Shown in pieces: positions 35,044-46,319 of a DNA stretch of 64,000 nucleotides. The notes below the pieces were generated by a model that was not told the DNA's origin, did not search any database, and saw nothing but the letters and a program-made list of their open reading frames with translations. The position numbers and the translations under genes were made by a program. Source of the DNA: Burkholderia catarinensis (lineage in GTDB: Bacteria; Pseudomonadota; Gammaproteobacteria; Burkholderiales; Burkholderiaceae); NCBI RefSeq assembly GCF_001883705.2, contig NZ_MDEQ02000006.1, positions 62,001-126,000 of the forward strand, in the 5' to 3' direction. Numbering within the stretch: position 1 is the first letter of the stretch; each line of letters opens with the position of its first letter.

Positions 35044-35994
35044 TCACCAGCTGAAACCCTTCGCGTTGCTGCGATCGACGACCTTCACGTCGACCGGGAT
35101 CGCCTTCGGCACCGTCGCGCCCCACTTGCGCGCGATCGCGATGCCGAGCGCGATGCGCACCTGGTCGGCCGGGAACTGCGCGGTCGTCTCGATGAACTTC
35201 GAATTCGGCTTCTGGATCGCGGCGATCGCCTCGGGCGCGCCGTCGACGCTCGTCAGCCTGATGTCCTTGCCGGAACCCTCGATCGCGGCGAGCGCACCCA
35301 TCGCGCCGCCGTCGTTCACGCTGAAGATGCCCTTCAGCTTCGGATGCGCGGAGATCAGGTTCTCCGTCACCGACAGCGCGGTCGCGCGCTCCTGCTTGCC
35401 GTTCTGCGTGTCGACGAGCTTCACGTTCGGGTATTTCGCGAGCCCGGCCTTGCAGCCGCGCACGCGTTCGAGGATCGGCACGACCGGAATGCCGTCGAGG
35501 ATCGCGACCTCGCCGCTGCCGCCGATCGCCTTCGCGAGGTAGTCGCACGACATCACGCCCGCGTCGTAGTTCTTCGAACCGACGAACGAATCGACCGGGC
35601 CGTTCGCGTTCGCGTCGACGGCCACGACCACCGCGCCGGCCTTCTTCGCCTGCGTGATCGCCGACTGGATGCCGGTCGAATCGGTCGGGTTCACGAGCAG
35701 GATGTCGATCTTCTTCTGCAGCATGTCCTCGACATCGCTCACCTGCTTGCTGACGTCGTGATGCGCGTCGGTGACGACCACCTGCGCGCCGATCGATGCG
35801 GCCGCATCGTTCAGCGCCTTCTGCATCGTCACGAAATACGGGTTGTTCAGCTCCTGGAACGTCATGCCGATCCGCAGCGGCGCGGCCTGCGCGGCCGGCG
35901 TGACGGCAAGCAGCAGGACCGCGGCGGCGAGCGCGGTGCAGGCCGCCATGCGGGCGGCGCGGCGGGGGGATGAGGCGGGCGATGCGTGCGTCAT
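35044..35994 (-). CDS. Periplasmic sugar/polyol-binding protein
   Basis: 316 residues. The signal peptide is long (about 38 residues, hydrophobic core [20 protein letters not shown]). The mature part is type I periplasmic binding (RbsB-like): [20 protein letters not shown] at the start and [15 protein letters not shown] in the first lobe. GGAGA lies 8 bases before the ATG. It captures the substrate for the ABC importer and is the first structural gene of the operon, 119 bp after the AraC regulator. Confidence 0.93.
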   Translation of the reverse strand: MTHASPASSPRRAARMAACTALAAAVLLLAVTPAAQAAPLRIGMTFQELNNPYFVTMQKALNDAAASIGAQVVVTDAHHDVSKQVSDVEDMLQKKIDILLVNPTDSTGIQSAITQAKKAGAVVVAVDANANGPVDSFVGSKNYDAGVMSCDYLAKAIGGSGEVAILDGIPVVPILERVRGCKAGLAKYPNVKLVDTQNGKQERATALSVTENLISAHPKLKGIFSVNDGGAMGALAAIEGSGKDIRLTSVDGAPEAIAAIQKPNSKFIETTAQFPADQVRIALGIAIARKWGATVPKAIPVDVKVVDRSNAKGFSW

Positions 35995-36113
35995 GACGGT
36001 GTCTCCGATTGTGTGCGGCTTTTTCGTGGTTGAACGAGCCCCTCGCGACGTGAGCGACGCGATCGGCCGGGTGAAACGGTGTGGAAAAGGTCAGGCGGGC
36101 GGCGGCCCCGCGA

Positions 36114-37073
36114 TCATCCGGGCTGCGGCGCGAGCTCGGGTACGCCGGGCGTCACGACGCGCGGCGGCAGCGGGTTGCCGATGGGCGCCGCATGCAGCGC
36201 GAGCTCGCGGCTGCGCGCGTTCAGGCGCTGCAGCGCGCGGAATTCGGACGGCGCCATCCCCTTCACCGCGCGGAACTGGCGGTTGAAGTTCGAGACGTTG
36301 TTGAAGCCGGCCTGGAAGCAGATGTCGGTGATGTTCGCGTCGTCGGCGAGCAGCATCTGGCACGCGGATTCGATCCGCAGACGATTCACATACTGGACGA
36401 ACGGCATGCCCGTCTGGCGATGAAACGCCCGCGAGAACGCGCTGACGCTCTGCCCGGTCAACTGCGCGAGATCGGATTCGCGCAGCTCGGACGCGAGGTT
36501 CTTGCCGATATACGACAGCGCGTGGCTGAGCCGTGTGGGCGTGACATCGGCCTGGTCGTATGCGGGGCTCGCGAGCAGCGTGCGCTCGGCCGCGCCGCAA
36601 AGCCGTTCGAGGATCGTCATGAACAGCGCGATGCGGCGCATGCCGCGCGCGGCCAGCAATTCGTCGAACAGCGGCGCGATCGCGGCGCTCGTCGCAGCGT
36701 CGAAGCCGACCCCGCGCCGCGCGTCGTCGAGCAGCGCCTGCGCGTCGCGGCATTCGGGAAACGCGTCCATGCAGCGGCGCACGAATGCGGGGTCGAACTG
36801 GATCACGAGATTGCGCCGCTCGACGGTTTCGCCTTCGGCCATGTCGCTGACCCAGTTGTGCGGCAGGTTCGGGCCGAGCAGCACGAGATGGCCGGGGCCG
36901 AACGAGCCGATGTGATCGCCGACGAAATACTTGCCGCGCGTCGCGACGATCAGGTGCAGCTCGAATTCGGGATGGAAATGCCAGCGGATCGTGCGATATG
37001 GATAGCCGTGCGACCAGACCTTGAACGACTCGTCGCGTCGCACTTCGACCACTTCGAGATCGGGGTGCATCAT
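36114..37073 (-). CDS. AraC family transcriptional regulator of the polyol operon
   Basis: 319 residues from ATG 37073 (GGAGA 8 bases upstream). N-terminal cupin ([20 protein letters not shown], then [11 protein letters not shown]) and C-terminal double HTH ([40 protein letters not shown]), followed by a Pro-rich tail. It is immediately upstream of the binding-protein gene on the same strand, so it is the likely activator of the operon. Confidence 0.92.
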   Translation of the reverse strand: MMHPDLEVVEVRRDESFKVWSHGYPYRTIRWHFHPEFELHLIVATRGKYFVGDHIGSFGPGHLVLLGPNLPHNWVSDMAEGETVERRNLVIQFDPAFVRRCMDAFPECRDAQALLDDARRGVGFDAATSAAIAPLFDELLAARGMRRIALFMTILERLCGAAERTLLASPAYDQADVTPTRLSHALSYIGKNLASELRESDLAQLTGQSVSAFSRAFHRQTGMPFVQYVNRLRIESACQMLLADDANITDICFQAGFNNVSNFNRQFRAVKGMAPSEFRALQRLNARSRELALHAAPIGNPLPPRVVTPGVPELAPQPG

Positions 37074-37314
37074 GTTGGCGTCTCCATTCCCATGATTCGC
37101 TGGCCGGCCTGTTCGGCTGTTCGCGCGTGCGCCGCGTGTTTCGCGCGGCGACGCGACCGGTCGCATGGGAAGCAATGTAGGTCGATCGAGCGCGCGGCTC
37201 CACCAACTTTACGCCTGATTTCCGATACTTTTTTGCGCGATCCGGCCGCAAACGGCGCCGGACGGCAAATTTGTGCAGCGCGGAACGGCCCGGGGCGGCC
37301 GCCCGCTCCGTTGC

Positions 37315-38271
37315 TTACGCGGCAGCGCGCTCGCGCGCCGTGCGCAACTCGTACACCTTCAGGTGGTTGTACGCGATCCGCAGCAACGACAGTGCATCGG
37401 CCGCCTGCGGGTCGCGCCGCGCGAGCAGGTCGCCGATCACGTGATCGGCTTCGACGCGCGCATGGTTCTCGACATCGCGCAGCATCGACGCGGTCAGCGG
37501 CGACGGCGTCAGCACCATCCGCTGCATCCGCTCGATGGCCGCCGGGTCGGGCCGGTAGCCCTGATGTTCGGCAATCGCGCTGCATTCGCCGAGCATCGTC
37601 TCGAGCAGGCGGCGGCCGTCCGGCGCGGCGAGAATGTCGCCGACCGAGCCGCGGAACAGCGACGTGCTCGCGGCAAGCGTCGCGAGGAACACCCACTTCT
37701 CCCACATCCGCGCGACCACGTTGTCGCTAAGCGTCGCGTCGAAGCCCGCGCCGCCGAGCACGTCGGCCACCGCGCGCACGCGCGGCGATTCGCCGCCGGC
37801 GAGTTCGCCGAAGGTGACCCCGTGCGTGTCGTTCAGGTGCACGATGCGCTGCTCGCGATCGAGCGTGGCCGCGATCACGCACAGCCCGCCGAGCACCTGC
37901 GCGGCGCCGAAGCGCTCGCGCAGCACGTCGAGGTGACGCATCCCGTTGAGCATCGGCAGGATCAGCGTCTGCGGCCCGACGAACGGCGCGAACGAGAGAA
38001 TCGCGTCGTCGAGGCTGTACGCCTTGCAGCTCAGCAGCACGAGGTCGAACGGCGCGATCGCGGCGCCCCCGGCGCCCGCATCGCTCGCGCGCACGGTCTG
38101 CACGTTCGCGAGCGTCAGGTCGCCGCGCGGGCTGCGGATCAGCAGCCCGTCGCGCGCCAGCGCGGCCGCGCGGCCGTCGCGCACCAGAAACGTCACGTCG
38201 CGCCCCGCCGCGGCCAGCCGGCCGCCGAAGTATCCGCCGACCGCGCCGGCCCCTACCACCAGAATCCGCAT
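37315..38271 (-). CDS. panE: 2-dehydropantoate 2-reductase (PanE/ApbA family)
   Basis: 318 residues. N-terminal [20 protein letters not shown] is the NADPH-binding motif. The central [13 protein letters not shown] contains the conserved Lys-Ala-Tyr, and the C-terminal helical domain has [28 protein letters not shown] precedes ATG 38271. The family reduces ketopantoate to pantoate for CoA synthesis. Burkholderia carry several paralogues, so this copy need not be the pantothenate enzyme. Confidence 0.88.
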   Translation of the reverse strand: MRILVVGAGAVGGYFGGRLAAAGRDVTFLVRDGRAAALARDGLLIRSPRGDLTLANVQTVRASDAGAGGAAIAPFDLVLLSCKAYSLDDAILSFAPFVGPQTLILPMLNGMRHLDVLRERFGAAQVLGGLCVIAATLDREQRIVHLNDTHGVTFGELAGGESPRVRAVADVLGGAGFDATLSDNVVARMWEKWVFLATLAASTSLFRGSVGDILAAPDGRRLLETMLGECSAIAEHQGYRPDPAAIERMQRMVLTPSPLTASMLRDVENHARVEADHVIGDLLARRDPQAADALSLLRIAYNHLKVYELRTARERAAA

Positions 38272-38361
38272 CGTTGCCTCCTTTCGGTTTCATTCAGCGC
38301 CGCGCCGCCGCCCGCCCGGGCGCTCCGCGCGCAATCGCCCCAACAGTATAGCGACCCATTT

Positions 38362-38375
38362 TATGCATATGCATA
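38362..38375. promoter_or_regulatory. 14-bp perfect palindrome between panE-like and mcp genes
   Basis: TATGCATATGCATA, a self-complementary site in the 259-bp divergent region between the reductase gene (start 38271) and the chemoreceptor gene (start 38531). It is AT-rich in a GC-rich genome, so an operator or promoter element is plausible; no known family consensus is claimed. Confidence 0.4.
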
Positions 38376-38530
38376 GATGCCCGCATCGGCATCGCAGGCA
38401 TGGGCGGCCGTTCCGGCGGCCCGTCGTTCTAAGGGATTTCCCGCCTACGGCGACGCTCGCCGCGCGCCGTCAAGACACTTATCCCGTCACGCCGTTCCGG
38501 CGAGTCTTCTCGACTGACCGACCACACACC

Positions 38531-40084
38531 ATGCGCAACCTTTCCCTGAATCAGAAACTCGCCTCGATGATCGTCATCCTGTGGCTCGGCCTGCTCGTGA
38601 TCGCCGGGCTCGGCGCGTGGCAGACGCGCGCATCGATGATCACGGACCGCCGCGACCAGCTCGCCTCGCTGATCGCGCAGGCCGCGAGCGTGACCGACCA
38701 TTACTACAAGCTGTCGCAGCAGAACGCGATGCCGGAAGCCGACGCGAAGCAGAAGGCGCTCGAAGCGATCGCCGCGATGCGCTACGGCGCCGACGGCTAT
38801 ATCTCCGTCAACGATTCGAAGCCCGTGATCGTGATGCATCCGATCAAGTCCGAGCTCAACGGCAAGGACGTGTCGAATTTCACCGATCCGACCGGCAAGC
38901 ACCTGTTCGTCGAGATCGTGAAGGCCGGCAACCAGGAAGGCGGCAAGGGCTTCGTCGAGTATCTGTGGCCGAAACCGGGCGCCGACAAGCCGCAGGAGAA
39001 GACCAGCGCGGTGCAGCGCTTCGCGCCGTGGGACTGGTATCTGGTGACGGGCATGTATATGAACGACGTGCGCACGGCGGTGCTCGCGAGCGTCGGCCGC
39101 TGGCTCGCGATGACGGCCGTGCTCGGCGGGATCGCGACCGCCGTGATGGTGCTGGTGCTGAAAAGCGTGCGCGCGAACCTCGGCGGCGAGCTGGAAGTTG
39201 CGCTCGACGCCGCGCAGCGCATCGCGCAGGGCGACCTGACCGCGCGCGTCACCGTGAAGCACGACGATCGCGGCAGCCTGCTGCATGCGCTGCACACGAT
39301 GCAGGGCGGGCTGATCGACATGGTGTCGCGCGTGCGGATGGGCACCGAGAACATCAACGTCGGCGCGAGCGAGATCGCGTCCGGCAACACCGATCTTTCG
39401 CAGCGCACCGAAGAGCAGGCGGCCGCGCTCGTGCAGACCGCGTCGAGCATGGACCAGATGACCGCGAACGTGAAGCAGAACGCGGACAGCGCCGCACAGG
39501 CCGCGACGCTGGCCGGCGAGGCCGCGCAGGTCGCGACGCGCGGCAGCGCGGTGGTCGACGACGTCGTGCGCACGATGAACGAGATCACCAACCGCTCGCA
39601 CAAGATCGGCGACATCATCGGCGTGATCGACGGGATCGCGTTCCAGACCAACATCCTCGCGCTGAACGCGGCCGTCGAGGCGGCGCGCGCGGGCGAACAG
39701 GGCCGCGGCTTCGCGGTGGTCGCGGCCGAAGTGCGCTCGCTCGCGCAGCGCTCGGCGACGGCCGCCAAGGAGATCAAGTCGCTGATCGTGTCGTCGAACG
39801 AGACCGTCGAACACGGCGCGACGCTCGTCACGCACGCGGGCGAGACGATGGCCGAGCTCGTGCAGTCGGTGCGGCGCGTGAACGAGATCCTCGACGAAAT
39901 CAGCCATGCGTCGCGCGAGCAGAGCGCCGGGATCGAACAGGTCAACCGCGCGGTGGGCGAGATGGACCAGGTCACGCAGCAGAACGCGGCGCTCGTCGAA
40001 GAGGCCGCGGCCGCCGCGCATTCGCTGCGCGATCAGGCCGAAGCGCTGCGCGACGCCGTCACGCGGTTCGCGCTGCCGGCCTGA
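38531..40084 (+). CDS. Methyl-accepting chemotaxis protein with sCache-type sensor
   Basis: 517 residues. TM1 is about 11-31. A periplasmic single-Cache-like domain (about 35-190) includes [20 protein letters not shown] and a [11 protein letters not shown] segment. TM2 is about 195-215, followed by HAMP ([11 protein letters not shown]). The C-terminal signalling domain contains the hairpin tip [20 protein letters not shown], then [19 protein letters not shown]. No C-terminal CheR-docking pentapeptide is seen (ends RFALPA). It senses a small organic ligand and feeds CheA. Confidence 0.94.
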   Translation: MRNLSLNQKLASMIVILWLGLLVIAGLGAWQTRASMITDRRDQLASLIAQAASVTDHYYKLSQQNAMPEADAKQKALEAIAAMRYGADGYISVNDSKPVIVMHPIKSELNGKDVSNFTDPTGKHLFVEIVKAGNQEGGKGFVEYLWPKPGADKPQEKTSAVQRFAPWDWYLVTGMYMNDVRTAVLASVGRWLAMTAVLGGIATAVMVLVLKSVRANLGGELEVALDAAQRIAQGDLTARVTVKHDDRGSLLHALHTMQGGLIDMVSRVRMGTENINVGASEIASGNTDLSQRTEEQAAALVQTASSMDQMTANVKQNADSAAQAATLAGEAAQVATRGSAVVDDVVRTMNEITNRSHKIGDIIGVIDGIAFQTNILALNAAVEAARAGEQGRGFAVVAAEVRSLAQRSATAAKEIKSLIVSSNETVEHGATLVTHAGETMAELVQSVRRVNEILDEISHASREQSAGIEQVNRAVGEMDQVTQQNAALVEEAAAAAHSLRDQAEALRDAVTRFALPA

Positions 40085-40109
40085 CGGCGCAGGCCCGGCG
40101 CACGCGCGC

Positions 40110-40787
40110 TCACGCGGCGCCGCCGGGCCGCGATGCGGCCGCGCCGGTGCCGAGCCCCAGCCCGGCCGCCCGCTGGATCAGTTCGACGTCGTTGCTCGCG
40201 CCGAGCTTCTTCATCGCGCTGATCTTCTGCGCACTGACCGTCTGCTTGCCCTTGTTCAGGCGCTCCGCGATCGTCTTGATCGGCATGCCCGACAGATAGA
40301 GGCGAATCACCTCGATCTCGCGCGCCGACAGTTTCACCGGAGGCTGGTCGCGCTCGCCGAACGCGTCGACCGCGCGCCTGACGAGCGGCGACAGGTAGCG
40401 CCCGCCGCTGTAGCTCGAATGGATCGCCGTGACGATATGGCCGACTTCGTCGAACTTGCTGACGATGCTCACGCCGCCGATCTCGAGGATCGACCGGAAG
40501 ATCAGCGGGTTCTCGTTCGCGACCAGCGCGACGATCCCCGTGTTCGGGCGTGTGCGCCGCAGCCAGTCGAACAGCGCGAGACCGTCCATCTGCTCGTTGC
40601 AGCGGATCGAATAGTCGACGAGCACGATATCGCAGTCGACACCGCCGAGCGACGCGACCAGCTCGGCCGCACTCCGGTAGACCGCGGCGAGCTCGATCGC
40701 ACAGGCGCTGCCTGCGACCTGCTCGATGCCGGCCAGCGTCAACGGCCAGTCGTATGCGAAGACGATGCGAACACTGAATTTCCTCAT
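40110..40787 (-). CDS. NarL/RcsB-type response regulator
   Basis: 225 residues from ATG 40787; a GTG at 40808 would add seven residues. The receiver domain has AYDWP near the N-terminus, Asp58 in IVLVDYSIRC and Lys in SIVSKFDEVG. The C-terminal LuxR-type HTH has KLSAREIEVIRLYLSGMPIK and GKQTVSAQKISAMKKLG. The pattern resembles RcsB/BvgA regulators. No sensor kinase is adjacent, so it is an orphan; the chemoreceptor gene converges on it. Two perfect dyads lie in its leader. Confidence 0.9.
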   Translation of the reverse strand: MRKFSVRIVFAYDWPLTLAGIEQVAGSACAIELAAVYRSAAELVASLGGVDCDIVLVDYSIRCNEQMDGLALFDWLRRTRPNTGIVALVANENPLIFRSILEIGGVSIVSKFDEVGHIVTAIHSSYSGGRYLSPLVRRAVDAFGERDQPPVKLSAREIEVIRLYLSGMPIKTIAERLNKGKQTVSAQKISAMKKLGASNDVELIQRAAGLGLGTGAAASRPGGAA

Positions 40788-40806
40788 GCGCAATTCCAGG
40801 TGGTTC

Positions 40807-40840
40807 ACCGGCCGCGCGGCAAGGAGCGCGCGCGGCCGGT
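40807..40840. repeat. 12-bp perfect dyad just upstream of the response regulator
   Basis: ACCGGCCGCGCG (40807-40818) / CGCGCGGCCGGT (40829-40840) with a 10-nt loop, 19 bp before the ATG of the regulator on the minus strand. It could form a leader hairpin overlapping the ribosome-binding region, or be a DNA-binding site. Confidence 0.6.
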
Positions 40841-40852
40841 TGGCGTTGAAAG

Positions 40853-40882
40853 GACGTTCAGGCTATTTTTAGCCTGAACGTC
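40853..40882. repeat. 12-bp perfect dyad with AT-rich centre upstream of the response regulator
   Basis: GACGTTCAGGCT (40853-40864) / AGCCTGAACGTC (40871-40882) around ATTTTT, 65 bp before the regulator start. Arm length and AT centre look like an operator; as RNA it is a strong hairpin. The rest of the 366-bp gap to 41174 shows no gene. Confidence 0.6.
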
Positions 40883-41174
40883 GATTCTAAGAAGCCGGGC
40901 GCGGGCGGGATATCGGACGAGATACGGATCGGCCGCCTGGGACGTAATACAAGTTTGATATTTGCGCGGGTTCGAGCGGCCGGCGTCCGGCGCCGGGCGG
41001 CCGCCGGCATCGGCCGGATGGCCGGCGTTGCACGCCGCGCGGGCCATGCGGCCCGCCAGCAGGTAAAATTGCAGCCTTTGCATGCCACTCCGGGCCGCCG
41101 GCGGCGAGCGACGCGCCGATGCCGGCCGCGCGCCACCGCCCTTTTGCCGGCTGCCCGACCACCCCGCTTCCCTC

Positions 41175-41666
41175 ATGACCGAATCCGATCTGCAATCCGA
41201 CGACACCTCCATCCACGAAAGCGGCCTCTGGCGCGACAACGGCTGGACGGCCCGCATCATCAAGAACGAAGATGACGACGGCTGGGCCGTCGAGATGATC
41301 AAGGACGGCGAGTCCGAACCCGCGCTCGTCGGGCCGTGGACCATGGGCCGCGACAAGAAGAACCCGAAGCCGATGGACGCGAACGCGTTCCGCACGCTCG
41401 TGAAGACCGTGACCGAGGTGCTGATGCGGCACGAGCAGCAGCGGCGCGCGATGCTGCACAAGGAAGTGACGGTCCAGGGCGAGGACGGGCAGGACGTGTC
41501 GGTGACGCTCGATATCGTGCCGGACGAATTCGAGCCGTACGCGCAGCTCAAGGCGCTCGATCCGTACGGCGCGCTGCTGGCCGACGCGAAGGTGTCGGCC
41601 GGATTCAAGCTCGACAAGGCCAGCGCCGAGCGCTGGGTCGCATCGGGCTTCGAGCGGCCGGCCTGA
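41175..41666 (+). CDS. Conserved hypothetical protein
   Basis: 163 residues, acidic N-terminus (DLQSDDTSIHE), no signal peptide or TM segment. WTARIIKNEDDDGWAVEMIK and GPWTMGRDKKNPKPMDANAF look like a small beta-rich fold followed by a helical part (LVKTVTEVLMRHEQQRRA). Such proteins are typically conserved across Burkholderia. Not recognised; I infer a cytoplasmic protein. ATG 41175 is the first start giving this pattern. Confidence 0.78.
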   Translation: MTESDLQSDDTSIHESGLWRDNGWTARIIKNEDDDGWAVEMIKDGESEPALVGPWTMGRDKKNPKPMDANAFRTLVKTVTEVLMRHEQQRRAMLHKEVTVQGEDGQDVSVTLDIVPDEFEPYAQLKALDPYGALLADAKVSAGFKLDKASAERWVASGFERPA

Positions 41667-41693
41667 CCGGGCGCGGCACGCCGACGCGCGCGA

Positions 41694-42200
41694 TCAGGCG
41701 CCGACGCCCTGCCGCGCGCGCCGCAGCCGGCGCGCCGCCAGCTTGCGCCGCACCAGCTGCTCGAACTGCTGCGTCGCGGCCTCCGGATCGCGCGCGGCCA
41801 GCCCGAACGCGTTGCGCGCGAGCTGGATCGGCGTCAGCACGATGCCCCACGGCAGCCCCCACCAGCCGAGCACGGCCGACGCGAGCAGCGCGACCGCCTG
41901 CTTCTTGCGGCCGCAGCGGCGGCAGCATATGTGGCGCCGGGTCGCCCAACGCGTGACGAACACCAGCGACACGACGCGATGCGACGCATGGACGTCGACC
42001 GGATGGTCGTCGCGACGGCAGAGCGGGCACGGCCCGTAACGCCAGTCGTGCACGTACTGCCAGACCTTCGCGTCGGGCACCCGTTCGGCCTCGACGACGA
42101 TCGGGTGCGCCTGCGCGCACGCCGGGCTGCAATAGCGGCGGCCGTCGATCGACCGACCGCCGACCAGGAACGTCCTGCCGCAGTGACTGCACTCTGCCAC
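41694..42200 (-). CDS. Zinc-ribbon protein with a hydrophobic segment
   Basis: 168 residues from GTG 42200 (GAGG 6 bases upstream). Three Cys-pair knuckles: ECSHCGRTF, then YCSPAC; GPCPLCRRD; HICCRRCGRK. A hydrophobic stretch follows (LLASAVLGWWGLPWGIVL), then a basic C-terminus (QLVRRKLAARRLRRARQ). The first part resembles a short treble-clef zinc ribbon. The protein could be membrane-attached. Function unknown; 27 bp from the convergent hypothetical gene. Confidence 0.72.
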   Translation of the reverse strand: MAECSHCGRTFLVGGRSIDGRRYCSPACAQAHPIVVEAERVPDAKVWQYVHDWRYGPCPLCRRDDHPVDVHASHRVVSLVFVTRWATRRHICCRRCGRKKQAVALLASAVLGWWGLPWGIVLTPIQLARNAFGLAARDPEAATQQFEQLVRRKLAARRLRRARQGVGA

Positions 42201-42332
42201 GATGACCTCGGATAAGCGTGATGCGCCGCGTGCCGGCCGCGCGCGCATCGATGCGCCGGCGGTCCGGACGGGCCGTTTCCTGTCTTAACGGCCGCCGCCG
42301 CCCGGTCTTGAGCGGATGCGCGCCGCCGCGCG

Positions 42333-43754
<1,422 letters not shown>

Positions 43755-43866
43755 GATGGCCTCGTCGCGTAGGGTTGGTTGTCGGAACAGAGCCGTTGCC
43801 GGATCGCGTACGGCGGGGCCGATGATCCCGCTGCGCGACGCCGGCCCGTCCCGGTTCGACGTTTCG

Positions 43867-44451
43867 TTATCGGCAGAAAACAACGCGCTGCGTGTAGATT
43901 TGCGGCTCGACGACCGGCTTCGCGGAACGATTGAGGTCGTCGCGATAGGCCCGGTAGGTCTTGCCGTTCACCGTCACTTCCGTCGCACGGGCCGTCTCGA
44001 TCCTGTCGAGCCCGTTGCGCTGCCACTCGCTCACCCGGTCCGCCGCCGACACGCTCGACTCGCCGGCGATCTTCTGCGTGATCGCGCTGCCGTCGCTCCA
44101 CGGCTGCGTCTGCATGTCCTCGGCATGCTGCATCGCGCCGACCGTCTTGCCGCTCGGCGCCGGCCCGTTCCGCGCTTCGAACGGCGTACCCCGCCCGTAC
44201 ACCGGCGATTGCCACGACGGCGCGTGACCTTCCTCCGGCATCATGTAAATCATCTGCGGGTCGCCGATCATCATCATCGGCGCGCATGCCGTGTTGTCGG
44301 GACGGCCGAGCGTCGTCAGCGCCTGCGCGACGCTCGCGGCGTTCGCGAGGGTCTGCTCGTTCAGGATGACAAAGACCGCAGGGTTCTGAAAAACCGCCTG
44401 CGCAGCGGCTTGTGCGCTGTACAACAGTAGAGCGACCAAAAAGATCCTCAT
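43867..44451 (-). CDS. Exported protein with Met-rich motif, unknown function
   Basis: 194 residues. The signal peptide is about 1-19 (MRIFLVALLLYSAQAAAQA) and AAGGAGG precedes the ATG. The mature protein begins VFQNPAVFVILNEQTLANAA and has a Met/Pro-rich piece (CAPMMMIGDP, then QMIYMMPEEGHAP), one Cys there and a second at the end (VVFCR). Two cysteines suggest a disulphide. No family is recognised. It sits between the Pro/Ala-rich exported protein and the sigma54 activator, and probably works with the other exported proteins. Confidence 0.8.
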   Translation of the reverse strand: MRIFLVALLLYSAQAAAQAVFQNPAVFVILNEQTLANAASVAQALTTLGRPDNTACAPMMMIGDPQMIYMMPEEGHAPSWQSPVYGRGTPFEARNGPAPSGKTVGAMQHAEDMQTQPWSDGSAITQKIAGESSVSAADRVSEWQRNGLDRIETARATEVTVNGKTYRAYRDDLNRSAKPVVEPQIYTQRVVFCR

Positions 44452-44607
44452 GATTGAGGCCTCCTTGCATCCTCGTCGGGCAAAAAGAGGTGTTGACCTC
44501 GGGGATGGGACCAACACCCGTCAAACAGGCAACGACCGCCGGGCATCGGGTCCGAACGACTCCCGTGCAACCTGCGTTCCGGTTACACGGGAGACCGACC
44601 CGCGTGC

Positions 44608-45918
44608 TCACGACGACGTGCTCGTCGAGATGACAGTCGGAGCCGGCGCAACCGGTAAAGCCGGGGCAGCCTGCTGGTCGAACGTGGCCGGCGGCAACGC
44701 CTGCGCGGGATCGGTCAGCGCGGGCATGTCGACGGACGGCGCAGGTGCGGCCGAGGATTCGACCGCGTCCGGCACCTTCGCGTCGGCTGCCGGCATGTCG
44801 GCAGGCGCCGCGGCTGCGACAGGCTGCGCGGGCTCGGGGGCCTTGTCGGCAACCGACGGTGCAGGCTCCGGTGCCTTCGTGTCGGCGACCAGCGCGGCAG
44901 GCGCTTGCGACGCCTTGTCGGCGACAGCCGATGCGGCGATGACGGCTGCAGCCGGCACGGCTGCCATCGCGGCCGCGGCTGCGGGCACGGCGGCGACAGC
45001 CGGCGCAGCAACAGCCGGTGCGGCTGCGGCGACCGCCGGAACTGCGACAGCCGGCACCGCGGCAACCGGCGCGATCGACGGCACCGGCACAGGCACAGGC
45101 GCTGCCTGCACCGAGGTCGTTTCCACCGGGCGAGTCTGCGCGGGTGCCGGCGCGGCGGAGCCGAGCGGCGGCAAGCCCATGCGGTTGCGCACGATCGGAT
45201 CGCGATACTTCACGTCGTCCGCGACGGTCGCTTCGACGCTCGGCGCCACGTTCGAACGCGCGAGCGGCGCGGTCGTGCCCGGGCACAGGTGCCCGGTCGC
45301 TTCCACCGCGCGCCGGTTCGCGTCGCTCTGGCAGAGCAGCGCGAGCGCCACGTCGGTCAGGCCCATCGCACGGAATTCACGCGCATCGAGACGCCGGACG
45401 CACGCCTGGTCGACCAGCGTCGTACCGCCCGTCGCGCCGAATCCCGGGAACGACACGCCGACGCTCACCGACCCCATGCAGGTGTCGGACAGCGTGGTCG
45501 TGAGGCCGGGCGCCTGGATCGCCGGGTTCGTCTTGATCGTCTGCGTCCCCGAGTAGTTGACGTTTTCCGATGTCTGGGTGTTGTACGGGTTGGTGCCGGG
45601 CGAGCCGGACGACTGGAGCGAACTCACGCTCTGCGGCGTCACGCTCGAGCCGCCGCTCGTGCCGGACGGCATCGTGACGTTCACGTTCACGCTCGAATTG
45701 CCGCTGCCGCGAACCCCGCTGGAGCTGGTGGCGTTGCCGCCGCGCGAGCTCGTGGTGTTCGTGTTCGTGCTCATGCTCGAGCCACCGCCCTGGCTGACCG
45801 CCGTCGACGACGTCGAGGACTGCGCGCTCGACGTCGAATCGGCGGTTTGCGCGTGGGTGCCGATCGCGGACATCGCGAACATCGCCGCACATGCCACCTT
45901 GATCTTGTTGCTGTTCAT
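44608..45918 (-). CDS. Exported Ser/Thr-rich and Pro/Ala-rich protein with Cys core
   Basis: 436 residues. The signal peptide is about 1-24 (ACAAMFAMSAIGTHAQ) and an SD (GGAGA) lies before ATG 45918. Three parts: a Ser/Thr/Asn/Gly-rich region (about 25-130, for example SSSGVRGSGNSSVNVNVTMP); a compact core with cysteines (DTCMGSVSVGVSFPGFGATG, QACVRRLDAREFRAMGL, LLCQSDANRR, GHLCPGTT); and about 210 residues of Pro/Ala/Val-rich sequence with PVPVPVPSIAPV and PAVAAPAVAAVPA runs. The core pattern recurs in secreted phage and bacterial hypothetical proteins. It may be an anchor or spanning component of a surface structure. Confidence 0.82.
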   Translation of the reverse strand: MNSNKIKVACAAMFAMSAIGTHAQTADSTSSAQSSTSSTAVSQGGGSSMSTNTNTTSSRGGNATSSSGVRGSGNSSVNVNVTMPSGTSGGSSVTPQSVSSLQSSGSPGTNPYNTQTSENVNYSGTQTIKTNPAIQAPGLTTTLSDTCMGSVSVGVSFPGFGATGGTTLVDQACVRRLDAREFRAMGLTDVALALLCQSDANRRAVEATGHLCPGTTAPLARSNVAPSVEATVADDVKYRDPIVRNRMGLPPLGSAAPAPAQTRPVETTSVQAAPVPVPVPSIAPVAAVPAVAVPAVAAAAPAVAAPAVAAVPAAAAAMAAVPAAAVIAASAVADKASQAPAALVADTKAPEPAPSVADKAPEPAQPVAAAAPADMPAADAKVPDAVESSAAPAPSVDMPALTDPAQALPPATFDQQAAPALPVAPAPTVISTSTSS

Positions 45919-45962
45919 TTCACTCTCCGGACGAGGTTTGACCTCCCACCCAGCCAACCGCA

Positions 45963-46244
45963 CTAATTCCCCTGAATCCCTTCAGCTTTGCCTGCTTCCC
46001 CGAACTGCTTCCAGCCGCTGCCCAGCTGGGACCACGAGCCGGCCGACATGCCCTGCCACTGCTGGGCGTCCGGTCCGCCGATGGCACTGCCCGACGAAAG
46101 CGTTTGTTGTTCTGACGGTTTGGTTGTCTGGTCAGGGTGGTTTGACGTCTGCAAATTCGATTGCACGTCGTCGGCAATACGGTCAGCGCCATACGCCGTC
46201 AGAGACGCGAGCATCAGAGCGGCGGCAATCAGTTTCTGCTTCAT
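45963..46244 (-). CDS. Small exported protein of the low-complexity cluster
   Basis: 93 residues with a clear signal peptide (MKQKLIAAALMLASLTAYGA) and AAGGAG 5 bases before ATG 46244. The mature part is polar, rich in Gln, Ser, Gly and Trp (QQWQGMSAGSWSQLGSGWKQ). No cysteines, no lipobox. It could be a periplasmic or surface subunit. Not recognised. Only 44 bp separate it from the next gene, so co-transcription is likely. Confidence 0.8.
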   Translation of the reverse strand: MKQKLIAAALMLASLTAYGADRIADDVQSNLQTSNHPDQTTKPSEQQTLSSGSAIGGPDAQQWQGMSAGSWSQLGSGWKQFGEAGKAEGIQGN

Positions 46245-46319
46245 GCCAACTCCTTACGTGACAACGATGCGGGAAAAGAGACCAGCGTCGCTGGGAAACT
46301 GGCCCCCCCCCACACCTGA

